Shown here: piece by piece, positions 26,804 through 35,249 of the stretch | Numbering within the stretch: position 1 is the stretch's first letter | Layout of the letters: every line of letters begins with the position of its first letter | NCBI RefSeq assembly: GCF_003002815.1 | Contig: NZ_PVTF01000011.1 | Location: forward strand, 1-64,000 | Reading direction: 5' to 3' | DNA from: Umezawaea tangerina | GTDB taxonomy: Bacteria > Actinomycetota > Actinomycetes > Mycobacteriales > Pseudonocardiaceae | DNA: 64,000 nucleotides | Made by a program: the position numbers and the translations under genes | Notes under the pieces: model-generated | What the model saw: the letters and a program-made list of their open reading frames with translations, nothing else | The model's database searches: none | Told to the model about the DNA's origin: nothing

Positions 26804-26962
26804 GAGGGCCACTGCTCCTGTCGGGAGGTCGGGAACCACCGGCGCACCTGGTGCTCACCGCGAACACCGGTCCGCCCTGCGCCTCGAACGCTAGGCGGAT
26901 CGTTGTGCGGCAACGAGGTTTGCGCGGGGATGGCCCGCGCCTTCGTCAAGTCGGGCGGATTT

Positions 26963-28198
26963 TCAGGCGGCGTCGGACAACGGGGCGGGCGAGGTGCGCG
27001 CGATCAGCAGGTGCACGACCCCGGCGAGGACGGCGATGCCCGCGCCGACGTAGCAGAGCTGTTGCGGCGTAACGGTTCCGCTCAGCAGGTACCCGCCGAG
27101 CGCGGCGCCGATCGCCTGGCCGAGGTAGATGCCGGAGGAGTTGAACGAGATGACGACGCTCGGCAGGTGCGGCACGAACGCGGTGAGGCGGTGGTTGTTG
27201 GGCGTGGCCACGGCCCACGCGGCCGCTCCGTTGAGCGCCATCACGACCATGACCGCGGGCAGCGACGTGCAGACCGCCAGCAGCACCAGCGTCACGGCGA
27301 GCACGCCGATCGCGAGCAGGAGCGTGCGGGTGGAGCCCCACCGGTCGGTGAGCCGCCCGCTGCCGAACGCGCCGACCGTGCCGCCGATGCCCCACACCAG
27401 CAGGATCACCGCCAGCAGCGTGCCGGTCGCCTCGACCGTGCTGCCCAGGACGTCGGCGATGTAGGTGTAGACCATGATGCTGGACGCGCTCTCCAGCAGC
27501 ATGAACAGCACGATGGCGACGACCCGGCCGTGCGCCAGGACCTTGAAGCGGGCGGCCAGCGGCACCGCCGGGGGCAGCGGCAGCGCGGGCAGCGTCACGA
27601 GCAGGCCCAGCAGCGCCACCAGGCCGACGGCGGCGACGAACACCAGGCTCGCCTGCCACGACAGGTGCTGACCGATGGCGGTGCCCGCGGGGACGCCGAA
27701 GACCGTGCCGACGGTCAGGCCGCCGAGGATCACCGCGAGCGCCTGGCCGCGCTTGGCGGGCCCGGCCAGCGCCGCGGCGGCGGCGGACGCGTTGGGCGTG
27801 TAGAGCGCCGCGCCCAGACCCGCGACGACCCGTGCGACGAGCAGCATGGCCAACGTCGGCGCGGCGGCCGACGCGAGGTTCGCGACGACGAACAGCGCGA
27901 GCGCGAACGCCATCAGCGGCTTGCGGGGGAGCTTGCTGGTGAAGGCGGCCAGGAACGGCGCGGACAGCGCGTAGGTCAGCGCGAACGCCGTGATGACCTG
28001 GCCGGTCGCCCCGATGGAGGAGTGCAGGCCGTCGGCCATCTGGGGCAGGATGCCCGCGAGGACGAAGGAGTCCGTTCCCATGGCGAAGGAGCCGACCGCG
28101 AGGACGGCGACCGGACGGCCCCAGGCCGACGACGTGGGGCTGGGTGTTGCGGTTCCGCTGGCGCGGTCACCGGGCGATGCCGTGTGCTGAGTGGTCAC
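26963..28198 (-). CDS. MFS transporter (DHA1/AraJ-like efflux)
   Basis: This major-facilitator protein of about 411 residues has about twelve hydrophobic segments, beginning VAVLAVGSFAMGTDSFVLAGILPQMADGL and including the motif A-like loop SKLPRKP and the motif C-like GGLTVGTVFGVPAGTAIG. It resembles AraJ/Bcr-type drug or sugar exporters in the inner membrane. The start is uncertain: GTG 28198 is the simplest choice, TTG 28225 is also in frame, and neither has a good ribosome-binding site. It is divergent from the XRE regulator at 28293, which probably controls it through the 95-bp spacer. Confidence 0.85.
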   Translation of the reverse strand: MTTQHTASPGDRASGTATPSPTSSAWGRPVAVLAVGSFAMGTDSFVLAGILPQMADGLHSSIGATGQVITAFALTYALSAPFLAAFTSKLPRKPLMAFALALFVVANLASAAAPTLAMLLVARVVAGLGAALYTPNASAAAAALAGPAKRGQALAVILGGLTVGTVFGVPAGTAIGQHLSWQASLVFVAAVGLVALLGLLVTLPALPLPPAVPLAARFKVLAHGRVVAIVLFMLLESASSIMVYTYIADVLGSTVEATGTLLAVILLVWGIGGTVGAFGSGRLTDRWGSTRTLLLAIGVLAVTLVLLAVCTSLPAVMVVMALNGAAAWAVATPNNHRLTAFVPHLPSVVISFNSSGIYLGQAIGAALGGYLLSGTVTPQQLCYVGAGIAVLAGVVHLLIARTSPAPLSDAA

Positions 28199-28225
28199 GG
28201 TGATCAGCGTGTGCCTGATCGGCAA

Positions 28226-28259
28226 GCTGGTACAGAGGGCTGGTTATGCTGGTACCAGC
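28226..28259. promoter_or_regulatory. Operator-like repeats in the MFS/XRE divergent promoter
   Basis: The spacer contains a perfect 12-bp palindrome GCTGGTACCAGC at 28248-28259 and an upstream copy of its left half, GCTGGTAC, at 28226-28233. The two are 22 bp apart, about two helical turns. TATGCT at 28245-28250 could be the -10 element of the XRE gene and would be covered by the palindrome. This is a likely binding site for the MmyB-like regulator encoded next to it. Confidence 0.5.
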
Positions 28260-28292
28260 ACTACCAGGACAGCGGGCGCCGGGGGCGGTTTC

Positions 28293-29135
28293 ATGGGCGG
28301 GATGACGCAGCGCACGCAGTTGGCCGGGTTCCTGCGATCCCGGCGGGAGGCCCTGAGCCCGCAGACCGTCGGGCTCGAACCGGGCGCGCGCCGCCGCACG
28401 CCGGGCCTGCGCCGCGAGGAGGTGGCCCAACTCTCCGGGGTCAGCATCACCTGGTACACCTGGCTGGAGCAGGGCCGCGACATCACGGTCAGCAGGCAGG
28501 TCCTGGAGAGCCTCGCGCGGACGCTGCGGCTCACCCAGGCCGAACGCCGTCACCTGTTCGTCCTCGCGGGCGCCGCCCTGCCCACCGAGTCCCCGCGCCC
28601 GGTCACGGTCAGCCCGACCCTGCGCGCCCTGGTCGACACCCTCGACCCCAACCCCGCCCACGTGATCAACTCGTGCTGGGACCTGATCGCCTACAACCGC
28701 GCCTACGAGGGTCTGGTGGGCGGGCTGGACAACCTGCCGACCGAGGAGCGCAACAGCATCTGGCTGCTCTTCACCAGGCCCGCCATGCGCACGCTGCTCG
28801 TCGACTGGCAACGCGAGGCCCGCGAGATCCTCGGCCAGTTCCGCGCCTCCGCGGCCCAGCACCCCGACGACCCCAGGACCAACGCCGTCATCCAGGCCCT
28901 GCTGTCCGCCAGCCCGGCCTTCACCGCGATGTGGTCCCAACACCCCGTCCAGGCCTTCGCGCCCGCCATGAAGCAGTTCAGCCACCCCGGCGCGGGCCGC
29001 GTCGACCTGAACTACATCAAGCTCGCCGTCGCCGAAGACGTCCAACAACACCTCGTCGTCTTCCTCCCCGCCACACCCGAGGACGCCCGAGGCCTGCGGC
29101 GCCTCGCCGACGAACGGGACCACGCGAGCACGTGA
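28293..29135 (+). CDS. XRE-family transcriptional regulator with MmyB-like ligand domain
   Basis: This regulator of about 280 residues has the same layout as the one at 17816: an XRE helix-turn-helix (RRRTPGLRREEVAQLSGVSITWYTWLEQGRDI) followed by an MmyB-like domain (INSCWDLIAYNRAYEGLVGGLDNLPTEERNSIWLLFTRP). Two in-frame ATGs (28293, 28302) are possible; I chose the first because GGGGGCGG precedes it. It is transcribed divergently from an MFS exporter, the usual arrangement in which the regulator represses or activates the exporter gene. Confidence 0.87.
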   Translation: MGGMTQRTQLAGFLRSRREALSPQTVGLEPGARRRTPGLRREEVAQLSGVSITWYTWLEQGRDITVSRQVLESLARTLRLTQAERRHLFVLAGAALPTESPRPVTVSPTLRALVDTLDPNPAHVINSCWDLIAYNRAYEGLVGGLDNLPTEERNSIWLLFTRPAMRTLLVDWQREAREILGQFRASAAQHPDDPRTNAVIQALLSASPAFTAMWSQHPVQAFAPAMKQFSHPGAGRVDLNYIKLAVAEDVQQHLVVFLPATPEDARGLRRLADERDHAST

Positions 29136-29186
29136 CCCTCGGCGGCATCGTCGAACGACCGACGGCAGGGACCATGTGGTTGTTGT

Positions 29187-29230
29187 GGTCGACCTACCGC
29201 GCGACCGGTGCGGCGCTCGGCAGGTCGACC
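29187..29230. terminator. Possible terminator between the XRE gene and the alpha-galactosidase gene
   Basis: GGTCGACCT at 29187-29195 pairs with AGGTCGACC at 29222-29230, giving a 9-bp perfect stem with a 26-base loop in the 110-bp gap between two convergent genes. The long loop makes it a weaker terminator candidate. Apart from this I see nothing in the gap. Confidence 0.3.
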
Positions 29231-29245
29231 GCTCTCGACGGCGGA

Positions 29246-30826
29246 TCAGGCGCGGGTCCACTTCTGGTTGGCGTTGCCGGAGCAGTCCCGGATCGCGACC
29301 TTGGTGCCGTTGGCCGTGGCGGCACCGGTGACGTCCAAGCACTTGTCCGCGGCCACGGCGGTGACGGTGCCGTCGGTGTTCAGCCGGAACTGCTGGTTGC
29401 CTTGCCCGTTGCAGTCCCAGATCGCGACCGCGGTGCCGTTGGCGGTGCCGCCGCCGCTGACGTCGAGGCACTTGGCGCCGTAGACGCGCAGTTCACCGGC
29501 GTTGGTGGCGGTGAAGGTCTGGTTGCCCTGCCCGTTGCAGTCCCAGATCTCGGCGAGGGTGCCGTTGGCCTGCGAGGCGCCGGTGATGTCCAGGCACCGG
29601 TTGGAACCCTGGCCCCGCAAGGCGAAGGTCGAGCCGCCGGGGTTTCCTCCGTTGCCGCCGCTGACGACGTACATCGCCGCGCCGTGCCCAGGAACGGAGG
29701 CGCTGATGGCACCGGTGGTCGTGCCGGACGTGTGTGCCCACAGGTCGCGCACCGAGTAGCCGCTCGCCGAGCCCAGCCCGATCTGCGACGCGGAGGTGGA
29801 GACGGTGGTGGTGCCGCTGTTGCGGTTGAGCAGGACGACCGCGACCGAGCCGTTGGCCATCGGCTTGGTCCAGATCTCGGTGTTGCCGTTGTCGACGAGC
29901 CGGTTGCCCTGGCGTCCGCCCCAGTCCTGGTTGACCGCGATGACTTCGGTGTTGGTCAGGATCGTCCTGGTCGCGGCGCTCATGGTGCGCAGGTCGTTGC
30001 CCGCGATCAGGGGTGCGTTGAGCAGCGCCCACAGGCTGAAGTGCGCCAGCGACTCGGTGTCGGACAGGCCGTTGCCGACCTCCAGCATGTCCGGGTCGTT
30101 CCAGGCGCCGGGACCCGCGGCGCTCGCCCAGCCGGGCTGGGCGTCGAGGATGCCCGTCACCGAGTTCCAGTTGCCCGCGATGTCACCGGTGGTGCGCCAG
30201 GAGTTGCCGGTCGCGGGCCCCCACTGCTTGACGTTGTCGTTGCCCCAGTTGCACAGCGCGTAGAAGATGGACCGGCCCGACTTGGCCAGGGCGTCGCGCA
30301 TCGCGGTGTAGCGCTCCTGGCCCGTGCGGCCCTGGTGGTCGCCGCAGTTGTCGTACTTGAGGTAGTCGACACCCCACGACGCCCAGAGGTTCGCGTCGCG
30401 CTGCTCGTTGCCGAGGCTGGCGGGGTACCCGGCGCAGGTGGTGGTGCCCGCCGAGGAGTAGATGCCGAGCTTCAGGCCCTTGCCGTGGACGTAGTCCGCG
30501 ACCGCCTTGACGCCGTTGGGGAACTTGGAGCGCGAGGGCACCAGGTTGCCGCTGCCGTCGCGGGACTTCTCCGACCAGCAGTCGTCGATGTTGACGTAGG
30601 TGTAGCCCGCTGACGCCATGCCGCTGGACACCATGGTGTCGGCGGTCTGGCGGATCAGGCTGTCGGTGACGTTGCAGCCGAAGCTGTTCCAGTCGTTCCA
30701 GCCCAGCTGTGGTGTGCGGCCGAGGCCGTTTTCCAGGGCTTGGGCCGAGGGGGCCAGCGACAGCGCCACCGGTGCGACCGTGGCGATGAGCACCGCCGAC
30801 AACAGTGTCCGCAGCGTTTTCTTCAC
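29246..30826 (-). CDS. Secreted GH27 alpha-galactosidase with ricin B-type lectin domain
   Basis: This 526-residue secreted enzyme begins with a signal peptide (MKKTLRTLLSAVLIATVAPVALSLAPSAQA, cleavage near residue 31). The GH27 catalytic domain follows, with the nucleophile D159 in DYLKYDNCG and the acid/base region WNDPDMLEVG. After a Gly-rich linker (SGGNGGNPGGS, near residue 400) comes a C-terminal ricin-type beta-trefoil (CBM13) with three QxW-like repeats, each with CLD and DCNGQGNQ-type motifs. It releases terminal alpha-galactose from galactomannan or galacto-oligosaccharides outside the cell, with the trefoil binding the polymer. It is the last of three secreted glycosidases on this strand. 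Confidence 0.94.
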   Translation of the reverse strand: MKKTLRTLLSAVLIATVAPVALSLAPSAQALENGLGRTPQLGWNDWNSFGCNVTDSLIRQTADTMVSSGMASAGYTYVNIDDCWSEKSRDGSGNLVPSRSKFPNGVKAVADYVHGKGLKLGIYSSAGTTTCAGYPASLGNEQRDANLWASWGVDYLKYDNCGDHQGRTGQERYTAMRDALAKSGRSIFYALCNWGNDNVKQWGPATGNSWRTTGDIAGNWNSVTGILDAQPGWASAAGPGAWNDPDMLEVGNGLSDTESLAHFSLWALLNAPLIAGNDLRTMSAATRTILTNTEVIAVNQDWGGRQGNRLVDNGNTEIWTKPMANGSVAVVLLNRNSGTTTVSTSASQIGLGSASGYSVRDLWAHTSGTTTGAISASVPGHGAAMYVVSGGNGGNPGGSTFALRGQGSNRCLDITGASQANGTLAEIWDCNGQGNQTFTATNAGELRVYGAKCLDVSGGGTANGTAVAIWDCNGQGNQQFRLNTDGTVTAVAADKCLDVTGAATANGTKVAIRDCSGNANQKWTRA

Positions 30827-30935
30827 AGGGATCTCCTGACGACGCCAGGACGGCGGGGAACACGAGCGTCCACGAAGGACGTACGCGGGCCCCTCCGCGT
30901 GGGCAAGGGGAACGTGTGGTGGGCAGGACGCGCGC

Positions 30936-32426
30936 TCACGGTGTGACGGCGAGCAGATGCGCCCGGAAGCCTTCGCCGTAGCCGGTGCTCGGCGTGCCGT
31001 TGTAGTCCTGGATGAGCACGTTGCCCTGGGTGCAGCCCCAGGGGTTCCAGGTCCAGGCGGTGTAGCCGAGGCGGTGCGCGTCGAGCCAGGTCATCACCCG
31101 GTCGATGTAGTCGTGCGCGCACGTGTCCTGGCCGATCTCACCGGCGTGCACCGGCACCTGCGCCGCCACCGCGCCGATCTGGCCGTCCCAGCAGGACGTG
31201 GTCGCGCAGGCGTTGAAGTTGTAGGAGTGCCACGAGGCCATGAGGTTGCCGGTCGGGTCGGCTGGTTTGTAGGTCAGCCACTGGCTCAGGTCGTTGGTCC
31301 AGGTCAGTCCGGCGGACATGACCACGTTGGTCGCGCCGGTCGCGCGCACCGCGTCGAGCAGGTCCTGCATGCCCGCGACCTCGTAGTCGAACCCGGCGCA
31401 CGTCCCGCCGTCGCGCAGGCAGCGCCACGCGGCCGCCATGTCCGACCAGTTGTTCGCCGCGTCCGGGTAGGGCTCGTTGAACAGGTCGAACACGACCGCG
31501 TCGGAGCCCTTGAAGGCGGTGGCCACCTGGGTCCAGAAGGTGGGCGTGTACTGCATGCTCGGCATCGGCTTCTGGCAGGTCGCGCCGACGTCGGAGCAGG
31601 CCGAGCTGGTGCCGGTGTAGAGGCCGTGCGTCCAGTGCAGGTCCAGGACCGGGTTGATCCCGTTGGCCACCAGCAGGTTCGCGTACTCCTTCACGGCCTG
31701 CTGGTAGGCAGGGCCGCTGGGGGAGCCGGACAGACCCAGCCAGCAGTCCTCGTTGAGCGGTATCCGCACCGAGCGGACGTTCCACGCCTTCATCGCGTTC
31801 ACCGACGCCTGGTCGACCGGGCCGCCGTCCCACATGCCCTTGCCCTGCACGCAGGCGAACTCGCCGCTGGCGCGGTTGACGCCGAGCAGCCGGTAGGTGG
31901 CCCCGCTCGCCGTGACCAGCTTGTTCCCCGACACCTTCAGCGCGGGCGCGGAGGTCGGCGGTGGACCGGTCGTGGTGGTGGTCGTCGGGGGAGTGCCGGT
32001 GCAGGCGACGCCGTTGACCGCGAAGTCCGTCGGCGCGGTGTTGGTGCCGCTGTAGGCGAAGTTGGCGCCCGCGCTCGCACTGCCGTTCGCGGGGATGGTC
32101 GCGTTCCAGGTGGTGTTGGCGACGGTGATCTTCTTGCCCGACTGCGACCAGACGCCGTTCCACCCCTGCTGCAGGGCCTGGTTCCCGCTGTAGGAGTAGG
32201 TCAGCGCCCACCCGGTGACCGCCGACGAGCCGAGGTTGCCGATCGTCACGGTGGCGCCGAAGCCCGAACCCCAGTCCTTGGCGACGTAGTCGACCTTGCA
32301 CGCGAAGGCCGCCGAGGTGCTGCTCGCGTACGAACCCGTGGCGGCGACCAGAGCCGCGCACACGAGGGTCGCCGCGGATCCCAGCACGGCGAGCACGGCT
32401 CGTCGCCGCACGGTTCGACCTGACAT
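30936..32426 (-). CDS. Secreted GH5 endoglucanase with N-terminal CBM2
   Basis: This secreted cellulase of about 496 residues has a signal peptide, then a CBM2 cellulose-binding module (FACKVDYVAKDWGSGFGATVTIGNLGSSAVTGW, NVT-type strands and the closing Cys), then a Pro/Thr linker (GTPPTTTTTTGPPPTSAP), then a GH5 catalytic domain. The acid/base is E318 in VFDLFNEPY and the nucleophile E430 in HAGEIGQD. It cleaves internal beta-1,4-glucan bonds. I chose ATG 32426 because AAAGGAG lies 5 bases upstream; the GTG two codons earlier overlaps that site. Two CebR-type operators precede it, so induction by cello-oligosaccharides is likely. Confidence 0.94.
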   Translation of the reverse strand: MSGRTVRRRAVLAVLGSAATLVCAALVAATGSYASSTSAAFACKVDYVAKDWGSGFGATVTIGNLGSSAVTGWALTYSYSGNQALQQGWNGVWSQSGKKITVANTTWNATIPANGSASAGANFAYSGTNTAPTDFAVNGVACTGTPPTTTTTTGPPPTSAPALKVSGNKLVTASGATYRLLGVNRASGEFACVQGKGMWDGGPVDQASVNAMKAWNVRSVRIPLNEDCWLGLSGSPSGPAYQQAVKEYANLLVANGINPVLDLHWTHGLYTGTSSACSDVGATCQKPMPSMQYTPTFWTQVATAFKGSDAVVFDLFNEPYPDAANNWSDMAAAWRCLRDGGTCAGFDYEVAGMQDLLDAVRATGATNVVMSAGLTWTNDLSQWLTYKPADPTGNLMASWHSYNFNACATTSCWDGQIGAVAAQVPVHAGEIGQDTCAHDYIDRVMTWLDAHRLGYTAWTWNPWGCTQGNVLIQDYNGTPSTGYGEGFRAHLLAVTP

Positions 32427-32467
32427 CTGCACTCCTTTGTGCGAAGGACATCGAGGGGTGAAGGCTC

Positions 32468-32481
32468 TGGGAGCGCTCCCA
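32468..32481. promoter_or_regulatory. CebR-type operator, perfect copy
   Basis: TGGGAGCGCTCCCA is a perfect 14-bp palindrome identical to the CebR box known from streptomycetes, where the LacI-type repressor CebR controls cellulose and cello-oligosaccharide genes. It lies 42 bp upstream of the cellulase start codon, downstream of the predicted -35 element, where a bound repressor would block transcription. Confidence 0.88.
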
Positions 32482-32508
32482 GAAGACGTGCGTAACCGTC
32501 GCGTCTCC

Positions 32509-32523
32509 TGGGAGCGCTGTCAA
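32509..32523 (-). promoter_or_regulatory. Second CebR-type box overlapping the cellulase -35 element
   Basis: TGGGAGCGCTGTCA (32509-32522) matches the CebR consensus at 12 of 14 positions and starts 41 bp from the perfect box (about four helical turns). On the minus strand the bases 32518-32523 read TTGACA, a consensus -35 hexamer, so a repressor at this site would cover the promoter. No strong -10 hexamer is visible at the ideal spacing. The 307-bp gap 32427-32733 also contains the operator at 32703-32720. Confidence 0.7.
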
Positions 32524-32702
32524 TCGCCCCGTGCTCCGGGGGAGTCCTGTTCACTCGGACAGGTCAAGCTCCGCCATCCGTCCAGCCCAGTTGCTTTTCG
32601 GACGGTGGCCGTGGGTCATCGAGTTCTTCGTGAGGTGGACGTTGACCGGCAGGGTGGGAGTCCCGTCGTCCGCGTTCGACCGTTCGACTCGAACAAGCGT
32701 CG

Positions 32703-32720
32703 AATGTTAGCGATAACATT
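32703..32720. promoter_or_regulatory. LacI-type operator downstream of the arabinofuranosidase gene
   Basis: AATGTTAGCGATAACATT has perfect 7-bp arms around GCGA. It lies 13 bp beyond the stop codon of the arabinofuranosidase gene and about 280 bp upstream of the cellulase start. It matches the site at 34508-34525 at 15 of 18 positions, so both are probably read by the same repressor. The pattern resembles LacI-family arabinose-type operators. Confidence 0.65.
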
Positions 32721-32733
32721 GGGTTGTCCCCGC

Positions 32734-34296
32734 TCAGGGCGCCCAGGGTGCGCTGACGAGCCAGCTCACGTCGTCGTCGTAGGCGTTGGGGTTGTCGAAG
32801 GTGTTGGAGCCGCTGGTGTTGGCGATGTAGCCGACGTTGTTGAAGTGGCGGACGAGCCGGTCGGGGAAGTTCACGGACCTCAACGACGTGCCCTGGCTGT
32901 TGCGACCGGGCTCCGGGCAGAACGTCGCGTCCTGGGTGAACGTGGAGGTGCCGTCGTTGGCGTTCAGGTAGAGCTGGTAGTTGCGGTGCCGCAGGTACTG
33001 CCCGGAGGTGTTCCTGGACTCGAAGGACACGCACGAACTGTTGCCCAGCCCGGTTCGCACGATCCAGGAGGCGTTGCCCTTCTCGGTGCTCGAGCTCCCG
33101 TCGGCGACCACCCCGGTGTCGACGGTGGAGCCGGTGTGGTGGATGTAGCGGTCGGTGTAGCCCGCGGTGGTGGCGCGCAGGGACACCGTCGAGCCGGGAG
33201 TCAGCCCGTTCCCGCCGGAGCCCGAGCCGGTGCTGTAGCCGGCTGCGGTGATGTTGGCCTGCACCGCGTTCTCGGTGGCGTCGGACGGGTAGCCCGACGT
33301 CATCACGCCCTCGTAGAAGGTGCCGCGGGCGCCGACGCTGTTGTCACCGCCGATGCCCAGGATGATGGCGCCCTCCTTCTTCATCGGGTTGTACCCGGAG
33401 GCGTTGGGGCGCGCGCCGTTGTAGAACGTCGACAGCCCACCGGACTGGGCGTTGCCGCCGCGGATGGACCAGTGGTTGGGCTCGCCCTTGAGCACGGCGG
33501 TCAGGAAGCGGTGGCCGATGCTGGGGTCGTTGGCGTTGTACCGGGTGTTGATCCCGGAGAACAGGCCGTTCTCCAGGTCGGCCATGATCCACGGGCCGTT
33601 GCCCGCGCCGTAGCCCCAGACCTTGATGTTGCCGAAGTAGATGGCCTCCATCGTGCCGTTGCCGTTGTCCCGGCTGTTGCGCTCGGCGTTGCCGTAGTCG
33701 AAGCAGCAGCCGCCGTTGTAGTGCGTGCCGTCGAAGATCGCGTACATGCCCTCGGGCTGGTCGCCGGTCGCGACGCCGTTGGTGTTGTTGTTGCGGTAGC
33801 CGGTGCCGGGGGCCACGTAGACGCCGTACGCCTTGTGACCGCCCACGGTGATCGGTGCCGCGGTGGCGTTCGCGAGGTTGTCGTAGCCGCCGGCAGCCGG
33901 GCCGTTGAAGCCGCCGGGTGGTGCCTGCGTGAGGCGGTTGTTGCGCCCGGACTGGTCGTAGACGACCGTGATGAGGCAGGTGGTGCCGGCGCAGAAGGAG
34001 TCCTGCGCGGCAGCGTCGGCGACGCCGCCTGCCGTGAGCGGGCCGACGTCGCGGGTGGCGTTGTCCGAGGAGCGCCTGACCTGGTAGAGCGCCCCGGTGT
34101 AGGAGCCGTACAGCGCGCGGGTGGTGCTGTGCGCGGCCACGCACGGCGTGCCACCGGCGGCGTAGATGTCGCAGGGCCCTTGGGAAGCCGCTTGCGACGT
34201 GCCGACACCGACGAGCAGACCGGCGACCAGCGAGCCGCCCGCGGCGACTGCCAGGACCGCCGTCCGCGAACCTCGTGCACCCCGAAGTCTTGCCAT
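32734..34296 (-). CDS. Secreted GH54 alpha-L-arabinofuranosidase with CBM42
   Basis: This 520-residue secreted enzyme has an N-terminal signal peptide (about residues 1-37), then a GH54 catalytic domain (GPCDIYAAGGTPCVAAHSTTRALYGSYTGALYQVRRSSDNATRDV at its start, GTMEAIYFGNIKVWGYGAGNGPWIMADLENGLFSG with the expected catalytic Glu, and the Cys-Cys pair in GGCCFDYGN). A C-terminal AbfB/CBM42 beta-trefoil (SLRATTAGYTDRYIHHTGSTVDTG onward) binds arabinose side chains. It removes alpha-L-arabinofuranosyl residues from arabinoxylan or arabinan. ATG 34296 follows AGAGG with a good spacing. Two matching operators flank the gene. Confidence 0.93.
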   Translation of the reverse strand: MARLRGARGSRTAVLAVAAGGSLVAGLLVGVGTSQAASQGPCDIYAAGGTPCVAAHSTTRALYGSYTGALYQVRRSSDNATRDVGPLTAGGVADAAAQDSFCAGTTCLITVVYDQSGRNNRLTQAPPGGFNGPAAGGYDNLANATAAPITVGGHKAYGVYVAPGTGYRNNNTNGVATGDQPEGMYAIFDGTHYNGGCCFDYGNAERNSRDNGNGTMEAIYFGNIKVWGYGAGNGPWIMADLENGLFSGINTRYNANDPSIGHRFLTAVLKGEPNHWSIRGGNAQSGGLSTFYNGARPNASGYNPMKKEGAIILGIGGDNSVGARGTFYEGVMTSGYPSDATENAVQANITAAGYSTGSGSGGNGLTPGSTVSLRATTAGYTDRYIHHTGSTVDTGVVADGSSSTEKGNASWIVRTGLGNSSCVSFESRNTSGQYLRHRNYQLYLNANDGTSTFTQDATFCPEPGRNSQGTSLRSVNFPDRLVRHFNNVGYIANTSGSNTFDNPNAYDDDVSWLVSAPWAP

Positions 34297-34507
34297 TGCT
34301 GACCTCTTTCGTTGACGTGACTGCCTGACCGTTGGCCGGGCGCGCTTCACCGACGCGCCGCGACACGGCGTGCGGGGGAGAAGACCGGCCCGTCGAAACG
34401 GCGGAGTTCGACGGCGAAGAGTTGTCGATCGGAAATGCGCGAGGCGGCGGTGTCCGCTGACCTCCTCCCGACGAGGCGCCTGGCGACGGCACGCAAGACC
34501 GGTGGTG

Positions 34508-34548
34508 AATGTGAGCGTTAACATATCGCTCACCCAGAGGTAACGCAA
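34508..34548 (-). promoter_or_regulatory. Promoter and overlapping LacI-type operator of the arabinofuranosidase gene
   Basis: On the minus strand TTGCGT (34548-34543) and TATGTT (34525-34520) are separated by 17 bp, a good promoter. The operator AATGTGAGCGTTAACATA (34508-34525, plus-strand reading) begins exactly on the -10 element, so its occupation would block transcription. A wider inverted repeat GTGAGCG...CGCTCAC (34511-34533) is superimposed. The transcript would have an untranslated leader of about 215 bases before the start at 34296, in which I see no further element. Confidence 0.65.
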
Positions 34549-34585
34549 TGGTAGGAGTTGTGCCCCTGGAACGGGTCAGGTCGGA

Positions 34586-35179
34586 CTACGCGGACGCGGG
34601 GTCGCGACGTTCACGTGCTTGCCAGGCCGCGTCGATCAGGTCGAACACCTCGTCCACGGCGGCCTCGGGGTCGGCCGCTTGGCGGCCCAGTGAGAAGGCG
34701 GCGATGACGAATCTCGCGATGGCCCGGCCGGTTGTCGCACCGCAGGCCAGTTCGGGGTCGGCGGTGATGGTGGTCGCCAGTGCCTCGGCCAGGCGGACCA
34801 TCATGGACTGTTCGTAGTCCCGCAGGGCGTGGCTTTCGTCGATCATGCGCCAGATCGGGCCCGCGCCGTTTTCCGCGCAGTGCCGCACCATGGCGTGGAC
34901 CACGTGGCGCAGGGCGGGGATGAGCGGTTCGCCCGCGGTGCGTTCGGTGACGGCCCGTGTGAGGAGTTGCCGGAACTCGTCGTCGCGTTCGAAGACGAGA
35001 GCCTCCTTCGACGCGAAGTGGGAGAAGAGGGTGGTGACGGCGACGTCGGCCTCGGCGGCCACGTCGCGGATGCCCACGGCCTCGTACCCGCGTTCCAGGA
35101 AGAGCCGCAGGGCGGTGTCGGCGATCTTCTGACGGGTCGCGGCCTTCTTGCGCTCACGGCGGCCCGGCGGCTCGGTCAT
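34586..35179 (-). CDS. TetR-family regulator
   Basis: This 197-residue TetR regulator has the helix-turn-helix at residues about 15-60 (KIADTALRLFLERGYEAVGIRDVAAEADVAVTTLFSHFASKEALV) and a helical ligand domain with no recognisable specificity. It is divergent from the quinone-oxidoreductase-like gene at 35250, with a 70-bp spacer that contains AACA-ATAAC-TGTT (about 35204-35216) and TTAGTGTTAG, either of which could be its operator. Confidence 0.88.
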   Translation of the reverse strand: MTEPPGRRERKKAATRQKIADTALRLFLERGYEAVGIRDVAAEADVAVTTLFSHFASKEALVFERDDEFRQLLTRAVTERTAGEPLIPALRHVVHAMVRHCAENGAGPIWRMIDESHALRDYEQSMMVRLAEALATTITADPELACGATTGRAIARFVIAAFSLGRQAADPEAAVDEVFDLIDAAWQARERRDPASA

Positions 35180-35249
35180 GGCGCCACGCTAGCAGGTGCA
35201 AAACAATAACTGTTCCAAAAAGCTGACGGTTAGTGTTAGCGTCGGCGGC

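Noticed and set aside
25142-30613. A 5.4-kb uninterrupted plus-strand frame (over 1800 codons)
   Set aside because: It lies antisense to the aldehyde dehydrogenase, MFS and alpha-galactosidase genes and crosses several intergenic gaps and a plus-strand regulator in another frame. Its product is low-complexity Arg/Gly/Val sequence. Such frames arise because stop codons are rare in very G+C-rich DNA.
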